Assembly (NCBI GenBank): GCA_944383515.1
Contig: CALWPV010000081.1
Coordinates: forward strand, 1-40,203
Direction of reading: 5' to 3'
DNA: 40,203 bases
Source of the DNA: an uncultured Clostridia bacterium
GTDB taxonomy: Bacteria; Bacillota; Clostridia; Lachnospirales; Bianqueaceae
The notes beneath the pieces were generated by a model, which saw nothing but the letters and a program-made list of their open reading frames with translations, did no database searches and had not been told where the DNA came from. How positions within the stretch are numbered: position 1 is the first letter of the stretch; each line of letters opens with the position of its first letter. Position numbers and translations under genes: made by a program. Shown here in pieces: positions 15,159-23,235 of this stretch.

Positions 15159-16611
15159 CAATCAAAATCTAAGTTTATTAACGGATCTGTATCAATTAAC
15201 AATGATGCAGGGATACTACCGATATGGTAAGGCAGATAAAATTGCGGTGTTCGACCTCTTCTTTCGGGAGAATCCGTTTCAGGCTGCCTTTTCGGTAACG
15301 GCCGGACTGGATCAGCTCATTGACTATATTGAGAATTTGCAGTTTACCGAAGAGCAGATTGCGTATTTGGCCGGACTGGAATTATTTGACGAAGATTTTT
15401 TAAATTATCTGCGCACGTTTCGCTTTACCGGCGAGATATACGCGGTTCCGGAGGGAAGCGTGGTGTTTCCGGGAGAACCGTTGGTACGGGTGAAAGCGCC
15501 CATTATGGAAGCGCAGTTGATTGAGACGACCATGCTGTGCCTTATCAATCACCAGAGTTTAATTGCAACAAAGGCCGTGCGTGTTACGTACGCCGCAAAA
15601 GGCGATCCGGTTATGGAATTTGGCCTGCGCCGCGCGCAGGGGCCGGACGCGGGTACGCTGGGAGCCCGGGCCGCCGTGATTGGCGGGTGCATCGGTACCT
15701 CGAACGTGTTATGCGCGCAGCTTTTTGACATTGCGCCGAAGGGTACGCATGCGCATAGCTGGGTTATGAGTTTTGACAGCGAATTAGAAGCCTTCCGGGC
15801 ATATGCCAAGCTGTTTCCGGATATGTGCATTTTGTTGGTAGATACCTATGACACACTGGGGTCTGGCGTGCCCCATGCCATTCAGGTGTTTAAGGAAATG
15901 CGGGAGGCTGGCATTTCTTCCAAAATGTACGGCATTCGGCTTGATAGCGGCGATTTGGCATATTTGTCGAAAGAGGCGCGGAAAATGCTGGACGACGCAG
16001 GTTTTGGCGACGCGATCATTTCGGCGTCTAGCGATCTGGACGAATATCTGGTACGGGATTTGAAGCTGCAAGGCGCTCAGATTAGCTTATGGGGAATTGG
16101 TACAAAGCTTATTACCGCTCAGGACAATCCTTCATTTGGCGGCGTGTATAAAATGGCGGCCGAATCGACGGAAAGCGGCCAATTAAAAGCTAAAATTAAG
16201 TTGTCCGATAACCCGGCAAAGGTAACGAATCCTGGATATAAAAAGATTTTGCGTATTTACGATAAAAAAACCGGAAAACTAAAAGCAGATTTAATTGCGC
16301 TGGACGACGAGCAGTACGACGAGAGCCTGCCGCTGACCATTTTTGATCCGGCGCATACCTGGAAGCGAATGACCTTTAAGGGCGGAGAGTATACGCTGCG
16401 AGAAATGCTGCAGCCCGTCTTTATTCAGGGGCGCTGCGTCTACGAGCGTCCGAGCGTTAGCGAGATTCAAAGCTATTGTCAAAGCGAGCTAGATACACTG
16501 TGGCCGGAAAGCCGCCGGCTGGTAAATGCACAGACAATTCCGGTAGACTTGTCGCAGCCTCTGTATGACTTAAAAGAGCAGATGCTGCATGAGCATGGAA
16601 AAGAAATGTAA
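15151..16611 (+). CDS. pncB: Nicotinate phosphoribosyltransferase
   Basis: A 486-residue enzyme of NAD salvage, joining nicotinate to PRPP to give nicotinate mononucleotide in the cytoplasm. The N-terminal LLTDLYQLTMMQGYY, MEFGLRRAQG with the conserved Arg residues, GGCIGTSNV and THAHSWVMSF (containing the phosphorylatable-type His) are all family signatures. The chosen start, ATG at 15151, follows GAGGAAATC and overlaps the upstream gene's stop by 8 nt. A longer frame from 15100 has no Shine-Dalgarno and would add non-family sequence. It stands in a long co-directional run of genes. Its direct coupling to a DNA-binding-type protein is unusual and may indicate control by that protein. Confidence 0.95.
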   Translation: MYNNQNLSLLTDLYQLTMMQGYYRYGKADKIAVFDLFFRENPFQAAFSVTAGLDQLIDYIENLQFTEEQIAYLAGLELFDEDFLNYLRTFRFTGEIYAVPEGSVVFPGEPLVRVKAPIMEAQLIETTMLCLINHQSLIATKAVRVTYAAKGDPVMEFGLRRAQGPDAGTLGARAAVIGGCIGTSNVLCAQLFDIAPKGTHAHSWVMSFDSELEAFRAYAKLFPDMCILLVDTYDTLGSGVPHAIQVFKEMREAGISSKMYGIRLDSGDLAYLSKEARKMLDDAGFGDAIISASSDLDEYLVRDLKLQGAQISLWGIGTKLITAQDNPSFGGVYKMAAESTESGQLKAKIKLSDNPAKVTNPGYKKILRIYDKKTGKLKADLIALDDEQYDESLPLTIFDPAHTWKRMTFKGGEYTLREMLQPVFIQGRCVYERPSVSEIQSYCQSELDTLWPESRRLVNAQTIPVDLSQPLYDLKEQMLHEHGKEM

Positions 16612-16651
16612 AAATAGAACTAAGGCGCTTTGAAATGGAGGATAAATGTAA

Positions 16652-17527
16652 ATGTGGATGGATAAATTAGAACGTAAAATAGGGCGCTTTGCGATACCTC
16701 ATTTAATGCGTTATATTGTATTTGGCAATGTAGCGGTGCTGCTCATTTCTATGTTTCAGCCCAGCTTTGTCAATACGCTAGTATTAGCGCCTGAGCCGGT
16801 GCTTAATGGACAGATCTGGAGACTGATCAGTTTTATTTTTATTCCCCCGAGTGGCTATAATATTTTCTTTGTCTTAATTTCGTTATACTGCTATTATTGG
16901 ATTGGAGACACGCTGGAAAAAATGTGCGGTGCGTTCCGGTTTAATGTGTATTATCTGGGAGGCATGTTACTCACTATTATTACCACGTTTATTACCAATG
17001 GTATTGGTATTCCTACGTATATCAATCAGTTTTTATTTATTACGCTAGCCTCCGTGGTGCCGGAGACGCCGATTTTGCTCATGTATATTTTCCCCATGAA
17101 AGCGAAATGGGCGGCAATTGTCAGCGGCGTTTTTTTAGCGTACGACTTCTTTACGGTGGGCGCCTATCTGCCGGTTATTCGGTATTTAATGCTGGCCGCC
17201 TTGATCAACTATATTCTGTTTTTCCTTCCGTCGTTTATTGAACGGCAAAAAAATAAGCGCCGTCGTCAGGCGTATGAGAGAATGAGCGCTCCTAGGCAGC
17301 CGAAAGCGCAGCGCAGAGCCGCGTGGCAGGAACAGCCGAAAGCGCGGCCGCACGCGGAAAAAGAAGAAAAGGGGAAAATTATTACGGGGGTACCATTTCA
17401 TCGGTGTCACGTGTGTGGCATTACCGATGTGGACGATCCGAATATGACATTCCGGTACTGCTCGCAGTGTAACGGCAACTATGAATATTGCGAAAATCAT
17501 TTGCATAATCACGAACATGTAAAATAA
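16652..17527 (+). CDS. Rhomboid-like membrane protein with zinc-binding C-terminus, probably inactive protease
   Basis: A 291-residue protein with about six membrane segments (residues 20-195) in rhomboid-like order: GQIWRLISFIF resembles the L1/TM2 region and the GAFRFNVYYLGG area resembles the following segments. The rhomboid catalytic GxSG Ser and the TM6 His are absent; INQFLFITLASVV occupies the expected place of the Ser motif. A basic linker (about 200-235) follows. The C-terminal 40 residues form a likely zinc module: CHVC, then CSQC, a Cys, and the HLHNHEH cluster. GGAGG lies 10 nt upstream of the start, with an ATG-TAA start-stop pair in between. The role is unknown; a non-proteolytic, substrate-binding rhomboid relative is the best description. 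Confidence 0.75.
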   Translation: MWMDKLERKIGRFAIPHLMRYIVFGNVAVLLISMFQPSFVNTLVLAPEPVLNGQIWRLISFIFIPPSGYNIFFVLISLYCYYWIGDTLEKMCGAFRFNVYYLGGMLLTIITTFITNGIGIPTYINQFLFITLASVVPETPILLMYIFPMKAKWAAIVSGVFLAYDFFTVGAYLPVIRYLMLAALINYILFFLPSFIERQKNKRRRQAYERMSAPRQPKAQRRAAWQEQPKARPHAEKEEKGKIITGVPFHRCHVCGITDVDDPNMTFRYCSQCNGNYEYCENHLHNHEHVK

Positions 17528-17558
17528 GTGAGGCGGTAGGATACAAAGGGAGGGCGTC

Positions 17559-18800
17559 ATGAGATCGAATGAGATTGACTTTAAAGAACGCGTCAAGACA
17601 ATCGGAAAAATTGTGTTTCTGGTTATTGTGGGAACGCTGCTCGCGGCGTTTTTAATCTACCGGTTTCATGATGTGCAGGCCCTGCTGGATCATGTTAGCG
17701 GCATTTTGAGTCCCATTTTCTATGGCATTGCCATTGCGTATCTGCTGGATCCGATCTGTCGCAGCCTTCAAAAACGCTTAAAACCGCTGCTTCAAAAGCG
17801 CCGGCGGGGAGACAAAATTGTCAAGGGCGTGGCTATAGCCATGAGCATACTGTTTGGCGTGGTACTGGTAAGCGTGCTGATCTGGATGATTATTCCTAAT
17901 CTGGCAGAAAGTATTGACAACCTTGTGCAGCAGCTGCCCAAACAGGTGGAAACTGTTATTCAGTGGATGGAAGAGACCATTCACGGCGAGGACGAGCTCA
18001 TGGTGCGGCTGGGAACCATATTGGAAAACGCAACGAAAGCGGTAGAAGATTATTTGTCCAGTGATCTGTTTAACACCATGGGCAATGTAGTTACGGCCAT
18101 TACTTCGGGTGTTATCGACGCGATTATGTTTATTTTTAACGTTTTGGTGGGTGTTGTTGTAGCCATTTATGTGTTAATTGAAAAAGAACGGTTTTTAGGA
18201 CAGAGTAAAAAGCTGGTTTACGCAATTTTTAAAGAAGAAACTGCCGATACCATAATTGATACAGCGCGGCATGGGCATAAAATTTTTGGCGGTTATTTGT
18301 ATGGGAAAATTTTGGATTCGGCGATTGTTGGCGTGATCACATTTATGTTCATGACAATTTTTCGCATTCCCTATGCGCTTTTAGTGAGCGTGATTGTTGG
18401 CGTTACCAATATTATTCCATTTTTTGGACCCTTTATCGGCGGCGCTCCGTCGGCTCTGATTATTCTGCTAGCCAATCCGCTCAAAGGACTGTATTTTATT
18501 ATTTTTGTTATTGTTATGCAGCAGCTAGACGGTAACATTCTGGAACCGAAAATTTTGGGCAATACCACCGGAATTTCAGAGTTTTGGGTAACCTTTGCCC
18601 TGCTTTTATTTGGTGGAATTTTTGGCTTTTTTGGTATGATTGTCGGTGTGCCGGCTTTTGCCGTTATTTATTATGTAGTGGTGCGTATTATCAATCATCG
18701 CTTAGAACGCAAAGGATTGCCGGTGGCATCGGGAGTTTACCGCGAGGCGGATAAATTGGCCGATTTAAAATCGCGTCAAGAGGAGGAAAAAGAAGAATGA
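17559..18800 (+). CDS. AI-2E family transporter (YtvI/PerM-like permease)
   Basis: A 413-residue membrane protein of the PF01594 type. It has three N-terminal hydrophobic segments (about 15-130), an extracytoplasmic amphipathic region (about 130-185), and a C-terminal bundle including PYALLVSVIVGVTNIIPFFG and a Gly-rich helix near LLFGGIFGFFGMIVGVPAFA, both characteristic. The family exports small molecules or ions by proton or sodium exchange; the substrate here is unknown despite the family name. AGGGAGG precedes the ATG, and the stop overlaps the next gene by ATGA. The C-terminal tail is charged and cytoplasmic. Confidence 0.9.
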   Translation: MRSNEIDFKERVKTIGKIVFLVIVGTLLAAFLIYRFHDVQALLDHVSGILSPIFYGIAIAYLLDPICRSLQKRLKPLLQKRRRGDKIVKGVAIAMSILFGVVLVSVLIWMIIPNLAESIDNLVQQLPKQVETVIQWMEETIHGEDELMVRLGTILENATKAVEDYLSSDLFNTMGNVVTAITSGVIDAIMFIFNVLVGVVVAIYVLIEKERFLGQSKKLVYAIFKEETADTIIDTARHGHKIFGGYLYGKILDSAIVGVITFMFMTIFRIPYALLVSVIVGVTNIIPFFGPFIGGAPSALIILLANPLKGLYFIIFVIVMQQLDGNILEPKILGNTTGISEFWVTFALLLFGGIFGFFGMIVGVPAFAVIYYVVVRIINHRLERKGLPVASGVYREADKLADLKSRQEEEKEE

Positions 18801-19543
18801 AAGTATATGGACATCGGGGCGCCAGCGGCTATGCGCCGGAGAACACAATGGCCGCCTTTCAGCTGGCGGCGGAAATGGGCGCATACGGCATTGAGCTAGA
18901 CGTACAGCTCACAAAAGACGGTCGCCTAGTTATTTTTCATGACGACCGCTTAACGAGAACAGCGCGTCTGGCGGGTCAGCCTGTGGAAGGCATGGTCTGC
19001 GACTATACGCTGCAAGAGCTGCGCGCTATGGAAGTTGGCAGCTGGATGGGGCCGCAGTGGCAGGGAGAGAGAATTCCGACCATGGAAGAGGTATTTGGCT
19101 GGATGCAGGCCAATACCCTGCAGGTGAATATAGAAATTAAGGTTCCGGCAGGCGGATACCGGAGAGAGCTCACAGAGCAGGTACTGCTGCTGGCCAAAGA
19201 TTGCGGCGTAGAAGACCGCATTTTGATCTCGTCATTTTATCACCCGGCGCTGGCCGATAGCCGTCAGATTTTGCCGCAGGTTCCCACGGGTATTTTGTAT
19301 TCAGAAGAATTATATCACGGCGAAGCGTATGCCGACATTGTAGGCGCCGCGGCTCTGCACCCTTATCACATGGCCATAGACGATAAAGCCGTTCGTCTTT
19401 GTCAGGCCGCGGGTAAGCAGGTGAATGTATGGACGCCAAATCGTGAAGAAGAAATTCGGCGCTGCGTGGCCATGGGCGTTGACGGTATCATTACCAATTA
19501 TCCCGATCGGGCGTTAGATCTGGTTAAGGAGGCGGAGCAATGA
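18797..19543 (+). CDS. Glycerophosphodiester phosphodiesterase
   Basis: A 248-residue GDPD-family enzyme that hydrolyses glycerophosphodiesters to glycerol-3-phosphate and an alcohol, using a divalent metal. The catalytic set is complete: His6-Arg7 (GHRGAS), Glu33 and Asp35 (GIELDVQLTKDG) and His48 (IFHDD). NIEIKVP later carries the conserved Glu/Lys. The TIM-barrel length is normal. There is no signal peptide, so it is cytoplasmic, like UgpQ. It overlaps both the preceding permease gene and the following epimerase gene by ATGA, so all three are co-translated. A role in recycling deacylated phospholipid or teichoic-acid fragments is inferred from the family. Confidence 0.93.
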   Translation: MKVYGHRGASGYAPENTMAAFQLAAEMGAYGIELDVQLTKDGRLVIFHDDRLTRTARLAGQPVEGMVCDYTLQELRAMEVGSWMGPQWQGERIPTMEEVFGWMQANTLQVNIEIKVPAGGYRRELTEQVLLLAKDCGVEDRILISSFYHPALADSRQILPQVPTGILYSEELYHGEAYADIVGAAALHPYHMAIDDKAVRLCQAAGKQVNVWTPNREEEIRRCVAMGVDGIITNYPDRALDLVKEAEQ

Positions 19544-20487
19544 GTAAAGAAATCCTCTGTTACGAAAAAGGCGGATACCGTATGACGCTGGCGCCCTGGC
19601 AGGGCGGTCAGCTCATTCGGCTGCAAAAGGGAGAGCTGGATCTGCTTCATGCGCCGGACAATGAAGACGCCTTAGCGCTTAAGCCCACCCATTACGGACT
19701 GCCGGTTTTGTTCCCGCCCAATCGCATTGACGCCGGGCATTTTGCAGCAGCCGGCCGCGAGTATCAATTTCCGCTCAATGAACCACAGCGAGGCAATTCG
19801 TTGCACGGGTTTTTACATACGCGTCCCTGGGAGGTAGAAAGCGTTCAAGACAGCGTAGAAGCGGTTACTGTGGTGCTGCGTTTTACAGCGCGAAGCATGG
19901 CGGATTTTTATCCGTATTATCCGCACTGCTTTACAATCCGCATGCGATATACGCTTTCAGAGCGTGGTCTAGAACAAGAAGTATCTGTACATAACGAAGG
20001 CAGTGAAACCATGCCGGTGGGCCTTGGTTTTCATTCCGCGTTCGCGGTTGACGCAGGCAGCACGGTATGCCTGTCGGCCGGCCAGCGCGTGCTTATGAGC
20101 GAGCGCATGCTTCCCACCGGCATTCGCCCGTTAAACGAGAAGGAGGCAGCGCTGCGCGGAAAAGGACTGGACGTTCATGCCTGGTCTATGGACGATCACT
20201 ACACGGCAGAGTCGCTTATTTTCGCGCGCGGCGCGTATCATGGCGCAGTGATTGCCCGTGACGCCGGCCGTGTGTATTATGAAGTGGATTCGTTTTATCG
20301 CCACTGGATGGTTTGGAACGCCGGCGGCGATCAGAATTTTATTTGTTTAGAACCGCAAAACTGGAGAGTTAACGCCCCCAATTTGGTAAGCGAAAAGCGG
20401 CTAAGCGAAGAAGAGGCCGGTTTTACTCTGCTTCCGCCAGCGGGGCAGCTGAAAGCGGTTTCTAGGATCTGGATGGAAGCATACTAA
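19540..20487 (+). CDS. Aldose 1-epimerase family protein
   Basis: A 315-residue beta-sandwich protein of the galactose mutarotase superfamily. Recognisable points are NSLHGFLHTRPW (catalytic-type His), a beta-rich centre with GLGFHSAFAV (second conserved His), and FICLEPQNW, containing the conserved catalytic-base Glu near the C-terminus. It would interconvert sugar anomers in the cytoplasm, but the exact sugar is not predictable, and it could be a YeaD/GalM-like relative. It begins in the ATGA overlap with the glycerophosphodiesterase gene and is followed 23 nt later by walR. There is no sugar-catabolic gene beside it. Confidence 0.85.
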   Translation: MSKEILCYEKGGYRMTLAPWQGGQLIRLQKGELDLLHAPDNEDALALKPTHYGLPVLFPPNRIDAGHFAAAGREYQFPLNEPQRGNSLHGFLHTRPWEVESVQDSVEAVTVVLRFTARSMADFYPYYPHCFTIRMRYTLSERGLEQEVSVHNEGSETMPVGLGFHSAFAVDAGSTVCLSAGQRVLMSERMLPTGIRPLNEKEAALRGKGLDVHAWSMDDHYTAESLIFARGAYHGAVIARDAGRVYYEVDSFYRHWMVWNAGGDQNFICLEPQNWRVNAPNLVSEKRLSEEEAGFTLLPPAGQLKAVSRIWMEAY

Positions 20488-20510
20488 GCCAAAGAGAAAG
20501 GAGTATCGGC

Positions 20511-21209
20511 ATGTATGAGAAAATTTTAGTGGTCGATGATGAGGTGAGTATTGTCGATATTCTGCGCTATAATTTGGAAAAAGAGGGATATCGGCCCATT
20601 ACCGCACACGACGGGTATCAGGCTATGGAGCTGTTTGAACGGGAGCATCCGGCGCTTATTATTTTAGACGTAATGATGCCGGGCATGGATGGGTTTCAGG
20701 TGTGCCGCAGGGTGCGTGAAACCAGCCATATCCCCATTATTATGCTTACGGCCAGAGCGGAAGAAATGGACACGGTCCTGGGGCTGGAAATGGGGGCCGA
20801 CGATTATATTACTAAGCCGTTTGGTATGCGCGAGCTCATGGCGAGGGTACGCACCAATTTGCGCCGCCACGCGGCGTTAACGCAGCATACGGAGACGGGA
20901 GAAGACGCGTTTACCGCGGGCAATCTGGTGCTGGACACCGAGCGTTTTGCGGTGCGAAAAAATGGCAAGGTGATTGATCTTACGCAGCGTGAGACGGAGC
21001 TGTTGAAATTTTTTATGAGCCGGCGCGGGCAGGTATTTTCGCGCGCGGCGATTTTGGAGAGCGTTTGGGGCTACGAGGCGCTGGGCGACGAGCGCACGGT
21101 GGATGTGACCATTCGGCGCCTGCGGGAAAAGATTGAAGACGAAGCCGGCAGTCCGGTGTATATTCTTACAAAGCGCGGCGTGGGCTATTATTTTAACGAT
21201 GCAATTTAA
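20511..21209 (+). CDS. walR: Response regulator, OmpR/PhoB family, WalR-type
   Basis: A 232-residue two-component regulator. The receiver domain shows Asp9/Asp10 (VVDDE), phospho-acceptor Asp53 (IILDVMMPG) and the Lys in ITKPF. A winged-helix DNA-binding domain follows, with LTQRETELLKFF and ESVWGYEALGDERTVDVTI, typical of WalR/PhoB. AGAAAGGAG lies before the ATG. The WalR assignment rests on the neighbourhood: histidine kinase, YycH and YycI follow in the same order as in Bacillus. WalR controls autolysins and cell-wall turnover there and is usually essential; the same role is inferred here. Confidence 0.9.
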   Translation: MYEKILVVDDEVSIVDILRYNLEKEGYRPITAHDGYQAMELFEREHPALIILDVMMPGMDGFQVCRRVRETSHIPIIMLTARAEEMDTVLGLEMGADDYITKPFGMRELMARVRTNLRRHAALTQHTETGEDAFTAGNLVLDTERFAVRKNGKVIDLTQRETELLKFFMSRRGQVFSRAAILESVWGYEALGDERTVDVTIRRLREKIEDEAGSPVYILTKRGVGYYFNDAI

Positions 21210-21234
21210 CGGATAAAACGGAGAGGAAAGGCGC

Positions 21235-22785
21235 ATGGGCAGCATAAAATGGAAAATGGCGATCTTGTACATGATTCTGGTCGTGACCGTAATGACTGGC
21301 TGCGGCGCCTTTATTTTATTGAATTTGCGCAGCAATGCGTATCAAGACGCGTTTAAAGAGCTGGAGTATACGGCAGAGCGCATTGTTGACTTTTTATCGA
21401 CTGAGGACCTGGAAGAAGGCGAAAAGCCGGAGGCGGTCATTGGTGAAATTTTGACGGCGCTTATGTTGGAGACGGTTAACGTGGATCCGACTGATGTGGG
21501 CGGCAAAGAGGTGTATTTGCTGGACGATATGGGCAATCTGCTCTATACGCGAGAGGCGGGTACGGACGCGGCCGTTTTGTCTTCGCGCTGCGTTATGGAC
21601 GCGCAAATGGGTATTCGGCAAGATAGCCTGTATATCCATACGCCGCACGACGAACAGGAAACGGTGGGAGAGTACGCGCTGCGCTTTGATCTGACGCGGG
21701 CAGGCAGCTCTTATATTTTGCTGATTCGCCAGTCTATGGCGGCGGTGCAGGAAAGTTTGCGCAGTGCAACGTACACCATTTTGATCTGTATGGTGGTGGG
21801 AATTATGATTGCGGGCGCGCTGGGATATTTTCTGGCGGCTACCATATCCCGCCCCATTTTGCGACTGACGCGTAAAACGCAGCAACTGGCCGCCGGACAG
21901 CTGGAGCTGGCGCAAGAGGCAGAAGAACCGGAAAAGCAGGACGCGCAGGGCGATGAGCTGGTGCGGCTGGAGAATCATTTTGACCATATGGCGCGCCAGC
22001 TATCGGGCATGATTTTAGAGCTGCAGAACATGGAGCGGATGCAAAAGGAGTTCGTGGCGAATGTTTCGCATGAGCTGCGAACGCCGATTACCACAGTGAA
22101 AAGCTATGTGGAAACAATTTTAGACAATCAAATTGACGACCCGGAGCTGTTAGGGCGATTTTTAGGGGTGATCGGACAAGAATCCGACCGCATGGCGGCG
22201 CTGATTACCGATCTTTTGGAGCTTTCTAAAATGGACTCGCAGCAGGTACAGCTGAAAAAGGAACACGTGGAACTTGGCGTGTTAGTGCAGGCCAATTTGC
22301 AGCGGTTTGCTTGGGAGGCCGGCAAGAAAAAGCAGTCCATTGGCTGGCAGCCGGATATGCCCCTAGCTGGTGAGAAAAGCAAGGCGGTGCCGGTTTCGCC
22401 GCTGACCATTCCGCCGTTAGCAGACGAATTTTGGGTTTTAGGAGAAGCCGGAAAAATTGAACAGGTGCTGCGCAATCTGCTGACGAACGCGATTAAGTAC
22501 AGTCCGACGGGCGCGCGCGTAGAAGCGGGTTTGTACCGGCAAGGCGATCAGGTTCAGGTTGTGATTAGCGACACCGGTATGGGCATTAGCAAAGAAGATC
22601 AGGAGCGGATTTTTGAGCGGTTTTACCGCGTGGATAAAGCCAGATCGCGCCAAATGGGAGGCACCGGCTTGGGGCTTGCCATTGCCAGAGAGATTATGGA
22701 GCTGCACGGCGGACGCATCTGGGTAGAGAGCGAGCTGGGAAAAGGCAGTCGCTTCTGGCTGGCCTTTCCTAAAATAAAAGAGTAA
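21235..22785 (+). CDS. walK: Sensor histidine kinase, WalK-type without a PAS domain
   Basis: A 516-residue membrane kinase. TM1 (about 8-28), an extracytoplasmic sensor loop (about 30-178), TM2 (about 180-205) and a HAMP segment (about 205-265) lead directly into HisKA with His279 (NVSHELRTP). The ATPase domain has the N-box around LLTNAIKYS, G1 SDTGMGIS, F-box FERFYRVD and G2 GGTGLGLAI. Bacillus WalK is about 611 residues with a cytoplasmic PAS domain between HAMP and HisKA; no PAS-length segment exists here. A Pro-rich stretch (about 370-400) separates the phosphoacceptor and ATPase domains. It is cotranscribed with walR (25-nt gap) and should phosphorylate it. Confidence 0.9.
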   Translation: MGSIKWKMAILYMILVVTVMTGCGAFILLNLRSNAYQDAFKELEYTAERIVDFLSTEDLEEGEKPEAVIGEILTALMLETVNVDPTDVGGKEVYLLDDMGNLLYTREAGTDAAVLSSRCVMDAQMGIRQDSLYIHTPHDEQETVGEYALRFDLTRAGSSYILLIRQSMAAVQESLRSATYTILICMVVGIMIAGALGYFLAATISRPILRLTRKTQQLAAGQLELAQEAEEPEKQDAQGDELVRLENHFDHMARQLSGMILELQNMERMQKEFVANVSHELRTPITTVKSYVETILDNQIDDPELLGRFLGVIGQESDRMAALITDLLELSKMDSQQVQLKKEHVELGVLVQANLQRFAWEAGKKKQSIGWQPDMPLAGEKSKAVPVSPLTIPPLADEFWVLGEAGKIEQVLRNLLTNAIKYSPTGARVEAGLYRQGDQVQVVISDTGMGISKEDQERIFERFYRVDKARSRQMGGTGLGLAIAREIMELHGGRIWVESELGKGSRFWLAFPKIKE

Positions 22786-22797
22786 GGAGGCGGTGAT

Positions 22798-23235
22798 TTG
22801 CGGAAAGGATTACGAAGTCTAGCGTTAGTAGCCGTTTGTTTACTGGTTTTGACGCAGGCCGGCGCAGAAAGCCGGCTGATGGCCGTTAAGGCGCAGACAA
22901 GAGCCGAAGAAGAGGCGCCTCAGAAAGATACATTAGAAAATCAAACGGTGATTACCGGAAAGGCGGAGCCGGGAATGGAAATCGCCTGCCGCGTCTACAC
23001 TTACGACGATAAAGGGAGACAAACGCTGCTTTATCAGCGCAATGACACCGTGGGAGAAAGCGGACTCTATATGCTTACGGTATCGCTGCCGGTGTTGGGG
23101 CGCCAGTATGTTTCGGTGACCGTGGGATCGGAGCGAGATATTTATGTTTACAACCGGTACCGCAAACAGCTGGTGCAGGACTTACAAACGTATTATCTCA
23201 ATGTTTATGAGCTGCTGGAGGACGCGAAGTCATGA
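22798..23235 (+). CDS. Small secreted protein in the wal operon, unknown function
   Basis: A 145-residue protein starting at TTG 22798, 8 nt after AAGGAGG. The N-terminus is a clear signal peptide: basic residues, then LALVAVCLLVLTQAGA, with a likely AxA-type cleavage. The mature part includes TVITGKAEPGMEIACRVY and LYMLTVSLPV, a pattern like a small immunoglobulin-type beta-sandwich in secreted wall proteins. The tail (about 120-145) is helical. Its stop overlaps the yycH start (ATGA). It lies between walK and yycH, where the Bacillus operon has no extra gene, so an extracytoplasmic input into WalK is a reasonable guess. I do not recognise a named family. Confidence 0.75.
   Translation: MRKGLRSLALVAVCLLVLTQAGAESRLMAVKAQTRAEEEAPQKDTLENQTVITGKAEPGMEIACRVYTYDDKGRQTLLYQRNDTVGESGLYMLTVSLPVLGRQYVSVTVGSERDIYVYNRYRKQLVQDLQTYYLNVYELLEDAKS

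Noticed and set aside
21394-21987. 197-codon minus-strand open frame inside walK
   Set aside because: It is an antisense shadow of the kinase frame, with no start signal or family features.
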